Source: Alphaproteobacteria bacterium
GTDB taxonomy: Bacteria; Pseudomonadota; Alphaproteobacteria; RF32; CAG-239
DNA length: 43,183 nucleotides
Direction of reading: 5' to 3'
Assembly (NCBI GenBank): GCA_017467515.1
Contig: JAFUSU010000025.1
Span: 1 to 43,183, forward strand
How positions within the stretch are numbered: position 1 is the stretch's first letter; each line of letters starts with the position of its first letter. Under the pieces are notes generated by a model. It was not told where the DNA came from and ran no database searches. It saw nothing but the letters and a program-made list of their open reading frames with translations. Shown here in pieces: positions 9,356 to 17,109 of the stretch. Made by a program: the position numbers and the translations under genes.

Positions 9356-10819
9356 ATGGCTGTCTCTCCAAAGCTTGAAATAAAACAATCCCAATCGCTG
9401 TTGATGACGCCACAACTCCGGCAAGCAATCAACTTGCTGCAAATGAACAATCTGGAACTCGGCGAACTTGTTGCAAAAGAACTGGAATCAAATCCTCTCT
9501 TAGAAAAAGAAGAAGATAAGCTGAATGATTCGGATATTTCTGATCAAACAATTGATGACTATGATCAACATCCGGAAGATGAGGAACAATTTGCAGAAGA
9601 CATCGATTATGAAAATGCATTTGATGATGCCGGAAGTGATCGGGAAGGATATGAACCGTCTTGGCTGGATTATAACGCATCACTGTCTCCCGATAATGAT
9701 GATTTTGATTATTTGGAGCAACACGCACATGCGGAAGAATCCGCATACGACCTTTTAAACCGACAAATAGAACAATATTTCACAAAACCAAAAGATAGGT
9801 TAATCGCTTCGCGAATGACTGAATTTTTAGATGGCGCCGGTTATTTCACGGGAAACATACATCTGATTGCCGAACAACTCAAAATAGATGAAAAACATCT
9901 GACGACGATACTAAACACTTTGCAAACTTTCGAACCGGCAGGTGTTTTTGCAACATCGTTAAAAGAATGTTTAAGAATACAATTGGCAGATAAAAATCTC
10001 TTAGATGAAATGATGCTTACATTTTTAGATCATCTGGAATTATTAGCAAAAGGCGATCTGAAAAGCTTAAAAAAAATATGTCGGGCAAATGATGAAGATA
10101 TAGCCACTATGATAACGGATATTAAATCTCTTAATCCCAAACCGTTAGCTCAATATCAATCAGACAACAACAGTTATATCATTCCCGATGTTTATGTCCA
10201 TCGCTCAAAATACGGGGAATACACCGTAGAGCTTAATCAAGATACCTTACCGAGGGTTCTTATTAATCAAGAATACAAACGCCGGATAAATTTAACTGAT
10301 TCGGATAAAAATACGCACAAATATTTAAAAGAACAGCTTAGCAACGCTCATTTTCTCGTAAAAGCCCTACACCAAAGAGCTGATACAATTTTAAGAATTT
10401 GCGAACAAATTATTCGCTACCAAAGGGATTTCTTTGAATATGGAATAAATCATTTAAAACCAATGTTACTGAGAGATATTGCCGAAGCCGTTGAAATGCA
10501 CGAAAGCACGGTTAGCCGTGTTACTTCACATAAATATATGCGAGCACCTAACGGTATTTTCGAACTGAAATACTTTTTCAGTAATGCTTCCGGAATGTAT
10601 AACGGGGATAACCAAACATCGACAACCAGTATTAAGTATAAAATAAAACAGCTTATAGAAAAAGAAGGCAATCACATTTTATCTGATGATGCAATTGTTG
10701 AATGCTTGGCCGCACAAAGTATTAAAATTGCACGACGCACAGTGGCAAAATATCGCGACGAAATGAAAATTCCAACCTCGGCGCAAAGAAAACGCCGGCT
10801 CCGGAAAGTAAAGCTTTAA
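9356..10819 (+). CDS. rpoN: RNA polymerase sigma-54 factor
   Basis: Alternative sigma factor for enhancer-dependent promoters. Region I at the N-terminus has the Gln/Leu-rich pattern KQSQSLLMTPQLRQAINLLQ. An acidic region II follows (about residues 50-120, many Asp/Glu). The core-binding domain occupies the middle, a helix-turn-helix follows near IAEAVEMHESTVSRVTSHKY, and the C-terminal RpoN box reads ARRTVAKYRDEMKIP. The length of 487 residues is normal. It follows lptB by 15 bp with little SD. lptB-rpoN-hpf-ptsN is a widely conserved proteobacterial order. Confidence 0.97.
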   Translation: MAVSPKLEIKQSQSLLMTPQLRQAINLLQMNNLELGELVAKELESNPLLEKEEDKLNDSDISDQTIDDYDQHPEDEEQFAEDIDYENAFDDAGSDREGYEPSWLDYNASLSPDNDDFDYLEQHAHAEESAYDLLNRQIEQYFTKPKDRLIASRMTEFLDGAGYFTGNIHLIAEQLKIDEKHLTTILNTLQTFEPAGVFATSLKECLRIQLADKNLLDEMMLTFLDHLELLAKGDLKSLKKICRANDEDIATMITDIKSLNPKPLAQYQSDNNSYIIPDVYVHRSKYGEYTVELNQDTLPRVLINQEYKRRINLTDSDKNTHKYLKEQLSNAHFLVKALHQRADTILRICEQIIRYQRDFFEYGINHLKPMLLRDIAEAVEMHESTVSRVTSHKYMRAPNGIFELKYFFSNASGMYNGDNQTSTTSIKYKIKQLIEKEGNHILSDDAIVECLAAQSIKIARRTVAKYRDEMKIPTSAQRKRRLRKVKL

Positions 10820-10875
10820 TTTTTATTGCTTGACTTTTAAACAAATCTGTTATTATTTACTTTACTGATTGAAAT

Positions 10876-10904
10876 CCATATCTCAAAATGATAAATTGAT
10901 ATGG
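10876..10904 (+). other. Inverted repeat in the hpf leader
   Basis: CCATATC (10876-10882) and GATATGG (10898-10904) form a 7-bp stem with a 15-nt loop in the rpoN-hpf gap, about 33 bp before the hpf start. TTGACT near 10850 could be a -35 box, but no -10 at ideal spacing is seen. It may be a regulatory dyad or chance. Confidence 0.3.
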
Positions 10905-10937
10905 TAGAATTTTTATTAATTTAGATGAGGAAAAATT

Positions 10938-11510
10938 ATGCAAATTACATTAACTGGCAAACAAGTAGATATTGGCGAAAAACTTCGTTCACATGTTGAA
11001 GAAGGCGTATTAGCTTCCGTTAACAAATATTTTCCGGCACCGATCAGCTGTACCGTTGCCTTTTCAAAAGAAGGGGATAATTTTAGCGCTGAAGTAACCG
11101 TTCACCCTGCTCGCAACATTGTCCTCAAAGGTTCTGGTATTGCCAGTGATCCTTATTCTGCTTTTGACGATGCTAACATTCACATTGCAACACGCCTGCG
11201 CCGTCATAAAACAAAATTAAATGATCACAAAGGTAAAACAGGTTTGGCTGAAGCAGAGATTGCCAATGAGTCTGTTTATTCTTTGCATATTAATGCCGAT
11301 GAAATGGAAATTGATGAAAGCGCACCGTTGACAATTGCTGAAACAGAAGCAAACATTCCTGTATGTACGGTTAGTGAAGCTGTTATGCATATGGATTTAG
11401 TTAATGAATGTGCTTTAATGTTCCGTAATAGCGCAAACAATCACATCAGTATGGTTTATCGTCGTAAAGACGGTAATATCGGTTGGGTTGAACCTAAAAG
11501 CGCAAATTAA
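10938..11510 (+). CDS. hpf: Ribosome hibernation promoting factor, long form
   Basis: Stationary-phase factor that binds the 30S decoding channel and pairs ribosomes into inactive 100S dimers. An N-terminal S30AE domain (about residues 1-100) starts MQITLTGKQVDIGEKLRSHVEEG. A C-terminal dimerisation domain (about 130-190) includes VSEAVMHMDLVNECALMFRN and VYRRKDGNIGWVEP, so this is the long form. GAGGA lies just upstream of the ATG. ptsN follows 17 bp later, suggesting co-transcription. Confidence 0.95.
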   Translation: MQITLTGKQVDIGEKLRSHVEEGVLASVNKYFPAPISCTVAFSKEGDNFSAEVTVHPARNIVLKGSGIASDPYSAFDDANIHIATRLRRHKTKLNDHKGKTGLAEAEIANESVYSLHINADEMEIDESAPLTIAETEANIPVCTVSEAVMHMDLVNECALMFRNSANNHISMVYRRKDGNIGWVEPKSAN

Positions 11511-11527
11511 CAAATTAAGGTCATCAA

Positions 11528-11971
11528 ATGAAAATTTCGGACTTAATGCCTAACGATTCTATTTTACTGTCGGTAAAGGCTAAAAACAAACGCAACCTTT
11601 TACAAGAGCTTGCTGAATTTGCCGCATCTGTTACTAAAATCAGTGATCGAACAATTTTTGATACAATTCTGGAAAGAGAAAATCTTGGTTCGACAGGTTT
11701 TGGCGGCGGTGTAGCTCTCCCTCACGGAAGATTGGCAGAATTGGATAGAGTGTATGTATTTTGCGCTAAACTGTCCACACCGATAGATTTTGAATCCATA
11801 GACAATAAACCGGTGGATGTCGTCTTTTTATTGCTCTCTCCGGAGAGCAGTGGTGCTGATCACTTAACTGCATTAGCCCAAGTTTCTCGTATTTTGAAAA
11901 ATAACGGTTTAATCAATAAAATTCGAGAAGCTCAGAGTACCGAAGAAATCCACGCTTTATTAAATAATTAA
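11528..11971 (+). CDS. ptsN: Nitrogen regulatory PTS enzyme IIA
   Basis: EIIA-Ntr, a phosphate-accepting regulatory protein of the nitrogen PTS that modulates potassium transport, carbon/nitrogen balance and envelope functions in proteobacteria. The 147-residue PTS EIIA type-2 domain carries the phospho-histidine motif GGGVALPHGRL near residue 66. No EI-Ntr or NPr gene is in the window. It ends at a strong terminator (11972-12002). Confidence 0.95.
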   Translation: MKISDLMPNDSILLSVKAKNKRNLLQELAEFAASVTKISDRTIFDTILERENLGSTGFGGGVALPHGRLAELDRVYVFCAKLSTPIDFESIDNKPVDVVFLLLSPESSGADHLTALAQVSRILKNNGLINKIREAQSTEEIHALLNN

Positions 11972-12002
11972 AAAAAAGCTCCTATTGAAGGAGCTTTTTT
12001 TT
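11972..12002. terminator. Bidirectional terminator, ptsN / DUF1150
   Basis: Perfect 12-bp arms, AAAAAAGCTCCT and its complement, with a 5-nt loop and A/T runs on both sides. It serves ptsN on the plus strand and the convergent DUF1150 gene, whose stop codon overlaps its end. Confidence 0.9.
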
Positions 12003-12237
12003 AATGAACACTATTTGGAAAGAAATCATTTTGTCTTGCAATTGCAAAAGCACATTCGCGATTGTCTGTTACAGCAAGCCTTGTTCCCTCCGAATCATAT
12101 ATTCCCCAAAAGAATTTTCCGTTTTGTTCATCTTCTTTTATAAAAACGGCAGACTGCGGAAAGCATAGGTCAATATCAAAGGACAAATCTTCTAAAGTTT
12201 CATTTTTCATATCATCTGTTTCTGCATTATGTTCCAT
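12001..12237 (-). CDS. DUF1150 family protein
   Basis: A 78-residue acidic protein of unknown function. The second half, with FFWGIYDSEGTRLAVTDNRECAFAIARQND and an ending in SVH, matches the alphaproteobacterial DUF1150 family as I remember it (ADGTPLAV...REAAF..AR...L.PVSVH). In many relatives it is found beside a small heat-shock protein gene; that partner is absent here. It is a monocistronic minus-strand gene between ptsN and a histidine kinase gene. Confidence 0.8.
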   Translation of the reverse strand: MEHNAETDDMKNETLEDLSFDIDLCFPQSAVFIKEDEQNGKFFWGIYDSEGTRLAVTDNRECAFAIARQNDFFPNSVH

Positions 12238-12282
12238 CTTCTATTCTCTCTGTTTGTTTTCTATTTATTAATATAATAAGGG

Positions 12283-12288
12283 TATAAT
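12283..12288 (+). promoter_or_regulatory. Possible -10 box of the histidine kinase gene
   Basis: A perfect TATAAT about 33 bp upstream of the kinase start codon, in an AT-rich divergent gap. No good -35 is present at standard spacing, which might mean an activator-dependent promoter. Confidence 0.4.
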
Positions 12289-12321
12289 TATTAAATAAGA
12301 ACTAACAACCGGAGTTACAAT

Positions 12322-13902
12322 ATGTTTTCCAGCCTTAACAAAAAAATTATTTTTGCCATTGTCATATTTTTTGTAGTGTGTTTCGGTATTTTTGGTTATA
12401 CATTATACACGCTATACAATAGTCGTCTGCAAGAAGATCAAATGTATCTCCATATGAAAAATCAGCAATATAATGAACTTTTATATCATTTTAACCAAGT
12501 AAAATCAGAAAAAAGCCAAAACGTTGATACTAAAGATTTAAATCTTTCTGCCTATATACCCGCAACAATTAAAGGGAAAGACGCCAGCCGCTATAAGAAT
12601 TTACAAACAAATTTATATATGGTGCTGGCTTGTCTTACTTTTTTTGCCATAATGATTATTTTAATGATTGTTTTCTTGCACAGTTTAATATTGCTCCCTA
12701 TTCGCTATTTCGGTCAAATCAACCAAGCTGTTCAGCAAGGTATATACAAACAAAGACTTCAGTTACCGCCTCGCCTAATCCACGATGAATTAAATGATTT
12801 AGAACTGACTTACAATAAAATGCTGGATAGCATAGAAGCCCATATTAAAGAAACAAAGCAACAAAAAGAATTTTTACAAAACATTATTGATGGTATTCCT
12901 GATGCTATTCGTGTTCTTAATTTTTCAGGAGATATCCTCTTAACGAACAAAACATACCAAGATAATCTCGAGCAAATCAGCAATTCAGCCGAAAAGTGTG
13001 CTAAGTGTTATACTTCTTTACTACGCAGGAAAACGCCTTGCCCAAATTCTATGTCGCATTGTCCTTTACAGGAACTGAAAATGCAGGATAATTTAAAATT
13101 TATACAACAATTACCGTTTGGAAAAAAACAATACTTATCTGTCAATGCTTCAAAAATTAATACCCTTAATCAACCGTTAATTATTGAATCCTTCAGAGAT
13201 TTAAGCAATGATATCCGCTTTTCTCACCAGCAAAAGATTTCTTCTCTTGGTTTTTTGACCACTGCACTGGCTCACGAAATCAAAAACAATTTAGGTTCTA
13301 TGCGCCTGATTTTTGAAAATATCCTAAACAGCAAAATGAAAGCTGCCGACAAAAATAAATACAGCCAATTATTATACAATCAATTATTGGAATGCATTAA
13401 AATTCCTGAAAGACTTTTAAAAATTGCAAAAGCAGCCCCGACAACGACGCAAAAAATAAATTGCTTGGAAGCAATTGATGAAATCTGTGCCCTGCTTGAT
13501 TATGAAGCAACACATAACGGCATTAAAATTCAAATCAACCATGAGGGCGAAATTCCTGTTTTAATCGGTAATGAAACAGATTTTAAAATGATTATCCTAA
13601 ACTTAGCACAAAACGCTATCAAAGCGATGCCTAATGGGGGATTGTTAAGCTTTTTCTTAAGTACGACACCAAAATACATCAACATTCAAATTGATGATAC
13701 CGGAAAAGGAATTGAACCGGAAAGTTTAGCGCATATTTTTGAGCCTTTCTTCAGCAGAATGTCTTCAGAAGAGCATACCGGTTTAGGACTGCCTATTGTA
13801 AAATCACTTCTCCATACTTTCGGCGGCGATATTAAAGCAACTTCAGAAGTCGGAAAAGGAACCTCTTTTAAGTTAAAAATTCCTTATAACACTAAGAAAT
13901 AA
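12322..13902 (+). CDS. Membrane sensor histidine kinase, orphan
   Basis: Two-component sensor kinase of 526 residues. TM1 spans about residues 9-31, a short periplasmic loop follows, and TM2 about 97-122. After it come a HAMP-like linker, a PAS region (about 185-290), a HisKA domain with the phospho-histidine in LAHEIKNNLGSM (His318), and an HATPase with N box NLAQNAIKAMP, G1 DDTGKGIEPE and G2 GLGLPIV. The PAS region holds four cysteines arranged C-x2-C-x11-C-x6-C (CAKCYTSLL... CPNSMSHC), suggesting a metal or redox site. No response regulator gene is adjacent; infA follows. The partner and signal are unknown. Confidence 0.92.
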   Translation: MFSSLNKKIIFAIVIFFVVCFGIFGYTLYTLYNSRLQEDQMYLHMKNQQYNELLYHFNQVKSEKSQNVDTKDLNLSAYIPATIKGKDASRYKNLQTNLYMVLACLTFFAIMIILMIVFLHSLILLPIRYFGQINQAVQQGIYKQRLQLPPRLIHDELNDLELTYNKMLDSIEAHIKETKQQKEFLQNIIDGIPDAIRVLNFSGDILLTNKTYQDNLEQISNSAEKCAKCYTSLLRRKTPCPNSMSHCPLQELKMQDNLKFIQQLPFGKKQYLSVNASKINTLNQPLIIESFRDLSNDIRFSHQQKISSLGFLTTALAHEIKNNLGSMRLIFENILNSKMKAADKNKYSQLLYNQLLECIKIPERLLKIAKAAPTTTQKINCLEAIDEICALLDYEATHNGIKIQINHEGEIPVLIGNETDFKMIILNLAQNAIKAMPNGGLLSFFLSTTPKYINIQIDDTGKGIEPESLAHIFEPFFSRMSSEEHTGLGLPIVKSLLHTFGGDIKATSEVGKGTSFKLKIPYNTKK

Positions 13903-13903
13903 A

Positions 13904-13932
13904 TTGCAAAAATTAATTTTTTGATTTATATA
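13904..13932 (+). promoter_or_regulatory. Probable infA promoter
   Basis: TTGCAA (13904-13909) and TATATA (13927-13932) with 17-bp spacing lie directly after the kinase stop codon and about 35 bp before infA. Confidence 0.5.
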
Positions 13933-13967
13933 GAAAAAAAATTATAAAAAATGATAAGGAATGTTTA

Positions 13968-14189
13968 ATGAGTAAAGAAGAACTTCTGGAATTAACAGGA
14001 GAAGTAATTGAGAAATTACCTAATGCTATGTTCCGTGTTAAACTGGAGAATGGTGTTGAAATTTTAGCCCATACGGCCGGAAAAATGCGCAAATTTCGTA
14101 TCCGCGTTATGGTTGGAGATAAGGTTGATATTGAAATGACACCTTACGACTTAACAAAAGGGCGAATTACTTTCCGTCATAAAGACTAA
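13968..14189 (+). CDS. infA: Translation initiation factor IF-1
   Basis: Small OB-fold protein that occupies the 30S A site during initiation. The 73 residues begin [22 protein letters not shown] and include [14 protein letters not shown] and the ending [12 protein letters not shown], all standard. AAGGA precedes the ATG. In many alphaproteobacteria infA is followed by maf and an RNase E/G gene; here those sit about 20 kb away and infA stands alone with its own terminator. Confidence 0.98.
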   Translation: MSKEELLELTGEVIEKLPNAMFRVKLENGVEILAHTAGKMRKFRIRVMVGDKVDIEMTPYDLTKGRITFRHKD

Positions 14190-14217
14190 AAAAAGCTCTC
14201 TTCCGAGAGCTTTTTTT
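14188..14217. terminator. Bidirectional terminator, infA / DedA gene
   Basis: Perfect 13-bp arms, AAAAAAAGCTCTC and its complement, with a TTCC loop. Flanking A and T runs allow termination from both convergent genes. Confidence 0.9.
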
Positions 14218-14809
14218 ATAAATATTTTATAAGATAAAAACCAAGAAAAAGCAAAACAACAAAGGCTATTGATAAAATGCCTAAATTTTTTTCAATAAAA
14301 ACCTTCATCGGTTCGCCAAATTTTTTCAGCAGAAAAGCAATAACAAAAAATCTACCGCCTCTGGCTAAAAGAGAAGCTAACCCAAATATCCATATATTAA
14401 GTCCCAAAACACCGCTTGTAATTGTAATAACTTTATAAGGGAAAGGTGTTAAACCTGCCATAAACACAATCCAAGCTCCCCATTGATGATAATAGCGGCT
14501 AAATTCTTGAAAAGCGTCTGTGTATCCGTAAAAAGCGATTAGGGGTTTTGCTATAACCTCATAACCAAACATCCCGATAGCATATCCGGCATAACCGCCC
14601 AAAACGCTTGCAAACATTGCCCATCCCGCAATTTTCCAAGCTTTGTTTGGCGTTGCCAAAATCATAGGAATAATCATAATATCCGGAGGAATAGGAAAAA
14701 ACGAACTTTCCGCAAACGCAACAATAAACAGCCAAAACATCGCATTAGGACGAGCAGAAACTTCTATGACTTTGTTATATACCTGATGGATAAACTTATT
14801 TAAAGACAT
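14216..14809 (-). CDS. DedA-family membrane protein (YqaA-like)
   Basis: Integral inner-membrane protein of 197 residues with four or five hydrophobic segments. Family signatures are visible: FAESSFFPIPPDIMIIP near residue 33, AGLTPFPYKVITITSG near 118 and ARGGRFF near 150. DedA/VTT proteins are implicated in lipid scrambling or undecaprenyl-phosphate recycling; which one applies here is not known. It is the downstream member of a minus-strand pair with the receiver-like gene 43 bp upstream. Confidence 0.88.
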   Translation of the reverse strand: MSLNKFIHQVYNKVIEVSARPNAMFWLFIVAFAESSFFPIPPDIMIIPMILATPNKAWKIAGWAMFASVLGGYAGYAIGMFGYEVIAKPLIAFYGYTDAFQEFSRYYHQWGAWIVFMAGLTPFPYKVITITSGVLGLNIWIFGLASLLARGGRFFVIAFLLKKFGEPMKVFIEKNLGILSIAFVVLLFLGFYLIKYL

Positions 14810-14852
14810 AATATTTCCTCATAAAGATTATTTCTGAGGTATACCATATTCT

Positions 14853-15473
14853 TTAAATAAGCCTAGCTAAATTTTTAACTTGCGTATAATTGTCCACAAA
14901 AAAAATTTTTTGGTGTTCAATTTTAGGTTCAACCTGTGTGCATTTATCATAAGGTAAATTAAGACAAATACAGCGAGGATTATTTTTAAGCAAATATTTT
15001 CGTGCCGCATTTGTATCACTAACCTCAAAGCAACTTAAATTCTGTCCTAAAATAGCTTCTCTGATTTTATCATCTTTATTGACGCAATCATCAATTAACA
15101 AAACATCATGTTTTTGCTCTCCCCGGCAATAGCTATCGATAATTTCATCAAGTCGGGCGAAAGAACAAGGCTTTTGCTCATAATGAGCAACACCCTGATA
15201 ACATCTGTCAAAATTAGACCCTATCAGCAAAACAGGCTTGTGTTTATAATTACGATAATGTTGAAGATACTGCATAACCTTATCATTTTGCAATGCTGAT
15301 GCATCAACATCAAAAATAATCAAATCAGGCTGAAGTTCCCGAGAATATTTAGCAAATTTATAAATATTAGATGTCGAAAAAACTAAATAATTACGATCCG
15401 ATAAGTGAGCTGTTTGCTCATATAAAATATTCGGATCTTCACTAAAAACACATATTGTTCCGGATTTTTCCAT
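14853..15473 (-). CDS. Tandem degenerate receiver-like protein
   Basis: A 206-residue protein that appears to contain two CheY-like halves and no output domain. Half 1 (about 1-117) has the beta-strand LIIFDVDA with Asp55 at the phospho-acceptor position and Lys101-Pro102 at the conserved lysine position, but lacks the usual N-terminal acidic pair (VFSEDP instead). Half 2 (about 121-206) has the acidic pair in VLLIDDCVN but Asn172 (CICLNLPY) where the acceptor Asp should be. Both look unlikely to phosphorylate normally. Nine cysteines is high for a cytoplasmic protein of this size. A dyad abuts the start codon. Fold assignment by eye only. Confidence 0.55.
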   Translation of the reverse strand: MEKSGTICVFSEDPNILYEQTAHLSDRNYLVFSTSNIYKFAKYSRELQPDLIIFDVDASALQNDKVMQYLQHYRNYKHKPVLLIGSNFDRCYQGVAHYEQKPCSFARLDEIIDSYCRGEQKHDVLLIDDCVNKDDKIREAILGQNLSCFEVSDTNAARKYLLKNNPRCICLNLPYDKCTQVEPKIEHQKIFFVDNYTQVKNLARLI

Positions 15474-15503
15474 ATATTTTCTCCTCTGATTGAGAGAAAA
15501 TAT
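15474..15503 (-). promoter_or_regulatory. Dyad in the leader of the receiver-like gene
   Basis: Perfect 10-bp arms, ATATTTTCTC and GAGAAAATAT, lie immediately upstream of the start codon at 15473. The minus-strand arm nearest the gene contains the GAGAAAA that would serve as ribosome binding site, so folding or protein binding here could control translation. Confidence 0.4.
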
Positions 15504-15551
15504 ATAGCTGTTTCCGAAAATTACAGCATAGCTATCCGATTATAAAACCAT

Positions 15552-16394
15552 TTACAACTTGCGTCTTTTTTTCATTGCTTCGACCGTATTTTTCAACAGC
15601 ATAGCAATTGTCATCGGACCAACACCGCCCGGAACCGGAGTAAGAGCCGAGGCCACTTCCTTTACCTCATCAAAATCAACATCACCGACAAGTTTTCCAT
15701 CAACTTTTGAAATGCCGACATCAATAACAACAGCTCCCTTTTTAACCCAATTCTTTTTAACGAGCTTTGGAGAACCGCAGGCAACCACTAAAATATCTGC
15801 CATTTTAGTAATAGTTGGCAAATCAACGGTTTTAGAATGTGTCATTGTTACCGTACAATCTTCATTAAGCAACATTGCAGCCATCGGCTTACCGACAATA
15901 TCAGATCGTCCGATAACGACAGCGTGTTTTCCGGCTAAGCTCGGACAAACCATTTTAAGCAAACAGATCACACCTTCCGGTGTAGCAGATGACCACCGAG
16001 CAATATTTTTCCATAATTCACCAACCTTAACGGCCTTAAAAGCATCAACATCTTTTGATGAATATATTGTTTCCAGAATTTTCCGTGTATTGACGTGTTT
16101 CGGTAACGGTAATTGCACGATAATCCCATCAACTGCAGAGTTGCGATTTAATTTTTGAACAAGGCTGATGATTTCTTGCTCCGGCGTATGCTCAGCCAAA
16201 TGATAAATTTTGCAATTTATCCCCGTTTCCAAAGCAGCTTTTTGCTTGTTTCTGACATAAACACCACTGGCCTCATTATCTCCTACCCAAACAACGGCCA
16301 AATAAGGACGTTTGCTATATGATTTCACTTCTTGAGCCAAATCATTTCTCAGTTGCTGAGCTATTTTTTTACCGTCAATGACTAAAGCCGTCAT
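15552..16394 (-). CDS. folD: Methylenetetrahydrofolate dehydrogenase/cyclohydrolase
   Basis: Bifunctional cytosolic enzyme interconverting 5,10-methylene-THF and 10-formyl-THF, feeding thymidylate, purine and formyl-Met synthesis. The 280 residues include YVRNKQKAALETGI with the catalytic lysine, QLPLPKH, the Rossmann motif VVIGRSDIVGKPMAAMLL and the C-terminal PVPGGVGPMTIAMLL. The start overlaps the stop of the DUF167 gene by 4 bases, making the yggT-yggU-folD order one operon. Confidence 0.98.
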   Translation of the reverse strand: MTALVIDGKKIAQQLRNDLAQEVKSYSKRPYLAVVWVGDNEASGVYVRNKQKAALETGINCKIYHLAEHTPEQEIISLVQKLNRNSAVDGIIVQLPLPKHVNTRKILETIYSSKDVDAFKAVKVGELWKNIARWSSATPEGVICLLKMVCPSLAGKHAVVIGRSDIVGKPMAAMLLNEDCTVTMTHSKTVDLPTITKMADILVVACGSPKLVKKNWVKKGAVVIDVGISKVDGKLVGDVDFDEVKEVASALTPVPGGVGPMTIAMLLKNTVEAMKKRRKL

Positions 16395-16708
16395 TTTATT
16401 GCCTCCGCTACCAATTGCTGTATCTTCGCCTCCAAAATTTTAACATCTCCGGATATTCTTATTTTTTTGTAACGATCCAATTCCCCGCTAATAATTTCAA
16501 TCTGTGCCTTGGCTATACCAATCTTTTTTGCCAAAAACAAAATTAATTCTTTATTTGCCTTTCCCTTCTCGGGAACACTGACAACGCATAATTTCAGAAA
16601 CTCTGTTCCATCTGCATCATTAAATAAACCGTTTACCCGACACGAAGACGAGTTAGGCATCAGCCTAACTCGTAACATTACTGCGGAATCTAAAATATCA
16701 TATACCAC
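16391..16708 (-). CDS. DUF167 (YggU) family protein
   Basis: A 105-residue protein of the UPF0235/DUF167 family, function unknown. The motifs RVRLMPNSSSCRVNGL, VVSVPEKGKANKELILFLAKKIGI and the IISGELDRYKKIRI segment are characteristic. It is translationally coupled to folD (ATGA overlap) and begins 3 bp after yggT. The start could also be the internal Met at residue 11. Confidence 0.88.
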   Translation of the reverse strand: MVYDILDSAVMLRVRLMPNSSSCRVNGLFNDADGTEFLKLCVVSVPEKGKANKELILFLAKKIGIAKAQIEIISGELDRYKKIRISGDVKILEAKIQQLVAEAIK

Positions 16709-16711
16709 GAA

Positions 16712-17014
16712 TTAAACTGACAGCAAATCTTGTAAATTATGCAAAATTCGGCTGAAAAACATTAAAATCAACAGCAAAACAAACGGAGATATATCTAAAC
16801 CGGATAATTTGGGAAGTTTGGCACTGATTTTATCATAAACTGGCTTTGTCAATTGCTCCAATATTTCCATTGTTTTTTTAGCATACTTATTTTCTGCTTC
16901 TAAAACTTTAAAATGAATTAACCAATGCAGAACAATTTCCACAACAACAACCTTAAAATAAATATCAGCCAAAAAAGCTAAAACAAAAATAAACGGCTCT
17001 AAAATAACACCCAT
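16712..17014 (-). CDS. YggT family membrane protein
   Basis: A 100-residue inner-membrane protein with two hydrophobic segments, one N-terminal (LEPFIFVLAFLADIYFKVVVV) and one C-terminal (ISPFVLLLILMFFSRILHNL). The ...PKLSGLDISPFVLLLIL pattern is typical of YggT/Ycf19, which has been linked to osmotic stress and cell division in other bacteria. An AGGAGA ribosome binding site and a promoter at 17048-17076 precede it. Head of the yggT-yggU-folD operon. Confidence 0.85.
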   Translation of the reverse strand: MGVILEPFIFVLAFLADIYFKVVVVEIVLHWLIHFKVLEAENKYAKKTMEILEQLTKPVYDKISAKLPKLSGLDISPFVLLLILMFFSRILHNLQDLLSV

Positions 17015-17047
17015 AAACTGTCTCCTAAAAAAAGAATAATTACTTTA

Positions 17048-17076
17048 TATATAAGACAGCTTATTCAACTTGGCAA
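17048..17076 (-). promoter_or_regulatory. yggT-yggU-folD promoter
   Basis: Minus strand TTGCCA (17071-17076) and TATATA (17048-17053) with a 17-bp spacer, about 33 bp upstream of yggT. Confidence 0.55.
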
Positions 17077-17109
17077 TATTTCTTTCTGATGATACACAAT
17101 AAAATGTCA

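Noticed and set aside
10820..10937. Sigma-54 promoter before hpf
   Set aside because: No GG-N10-GC pattern close to the TGGCAC-N5-TTGC consensus was found in the gap.
15559..16158. 199-codon plus-strand frame
   Set aside because: It is entirely antisense to folD, which is certain; its Ser/Thr/Pro-rich composition is that of a shadow frame.
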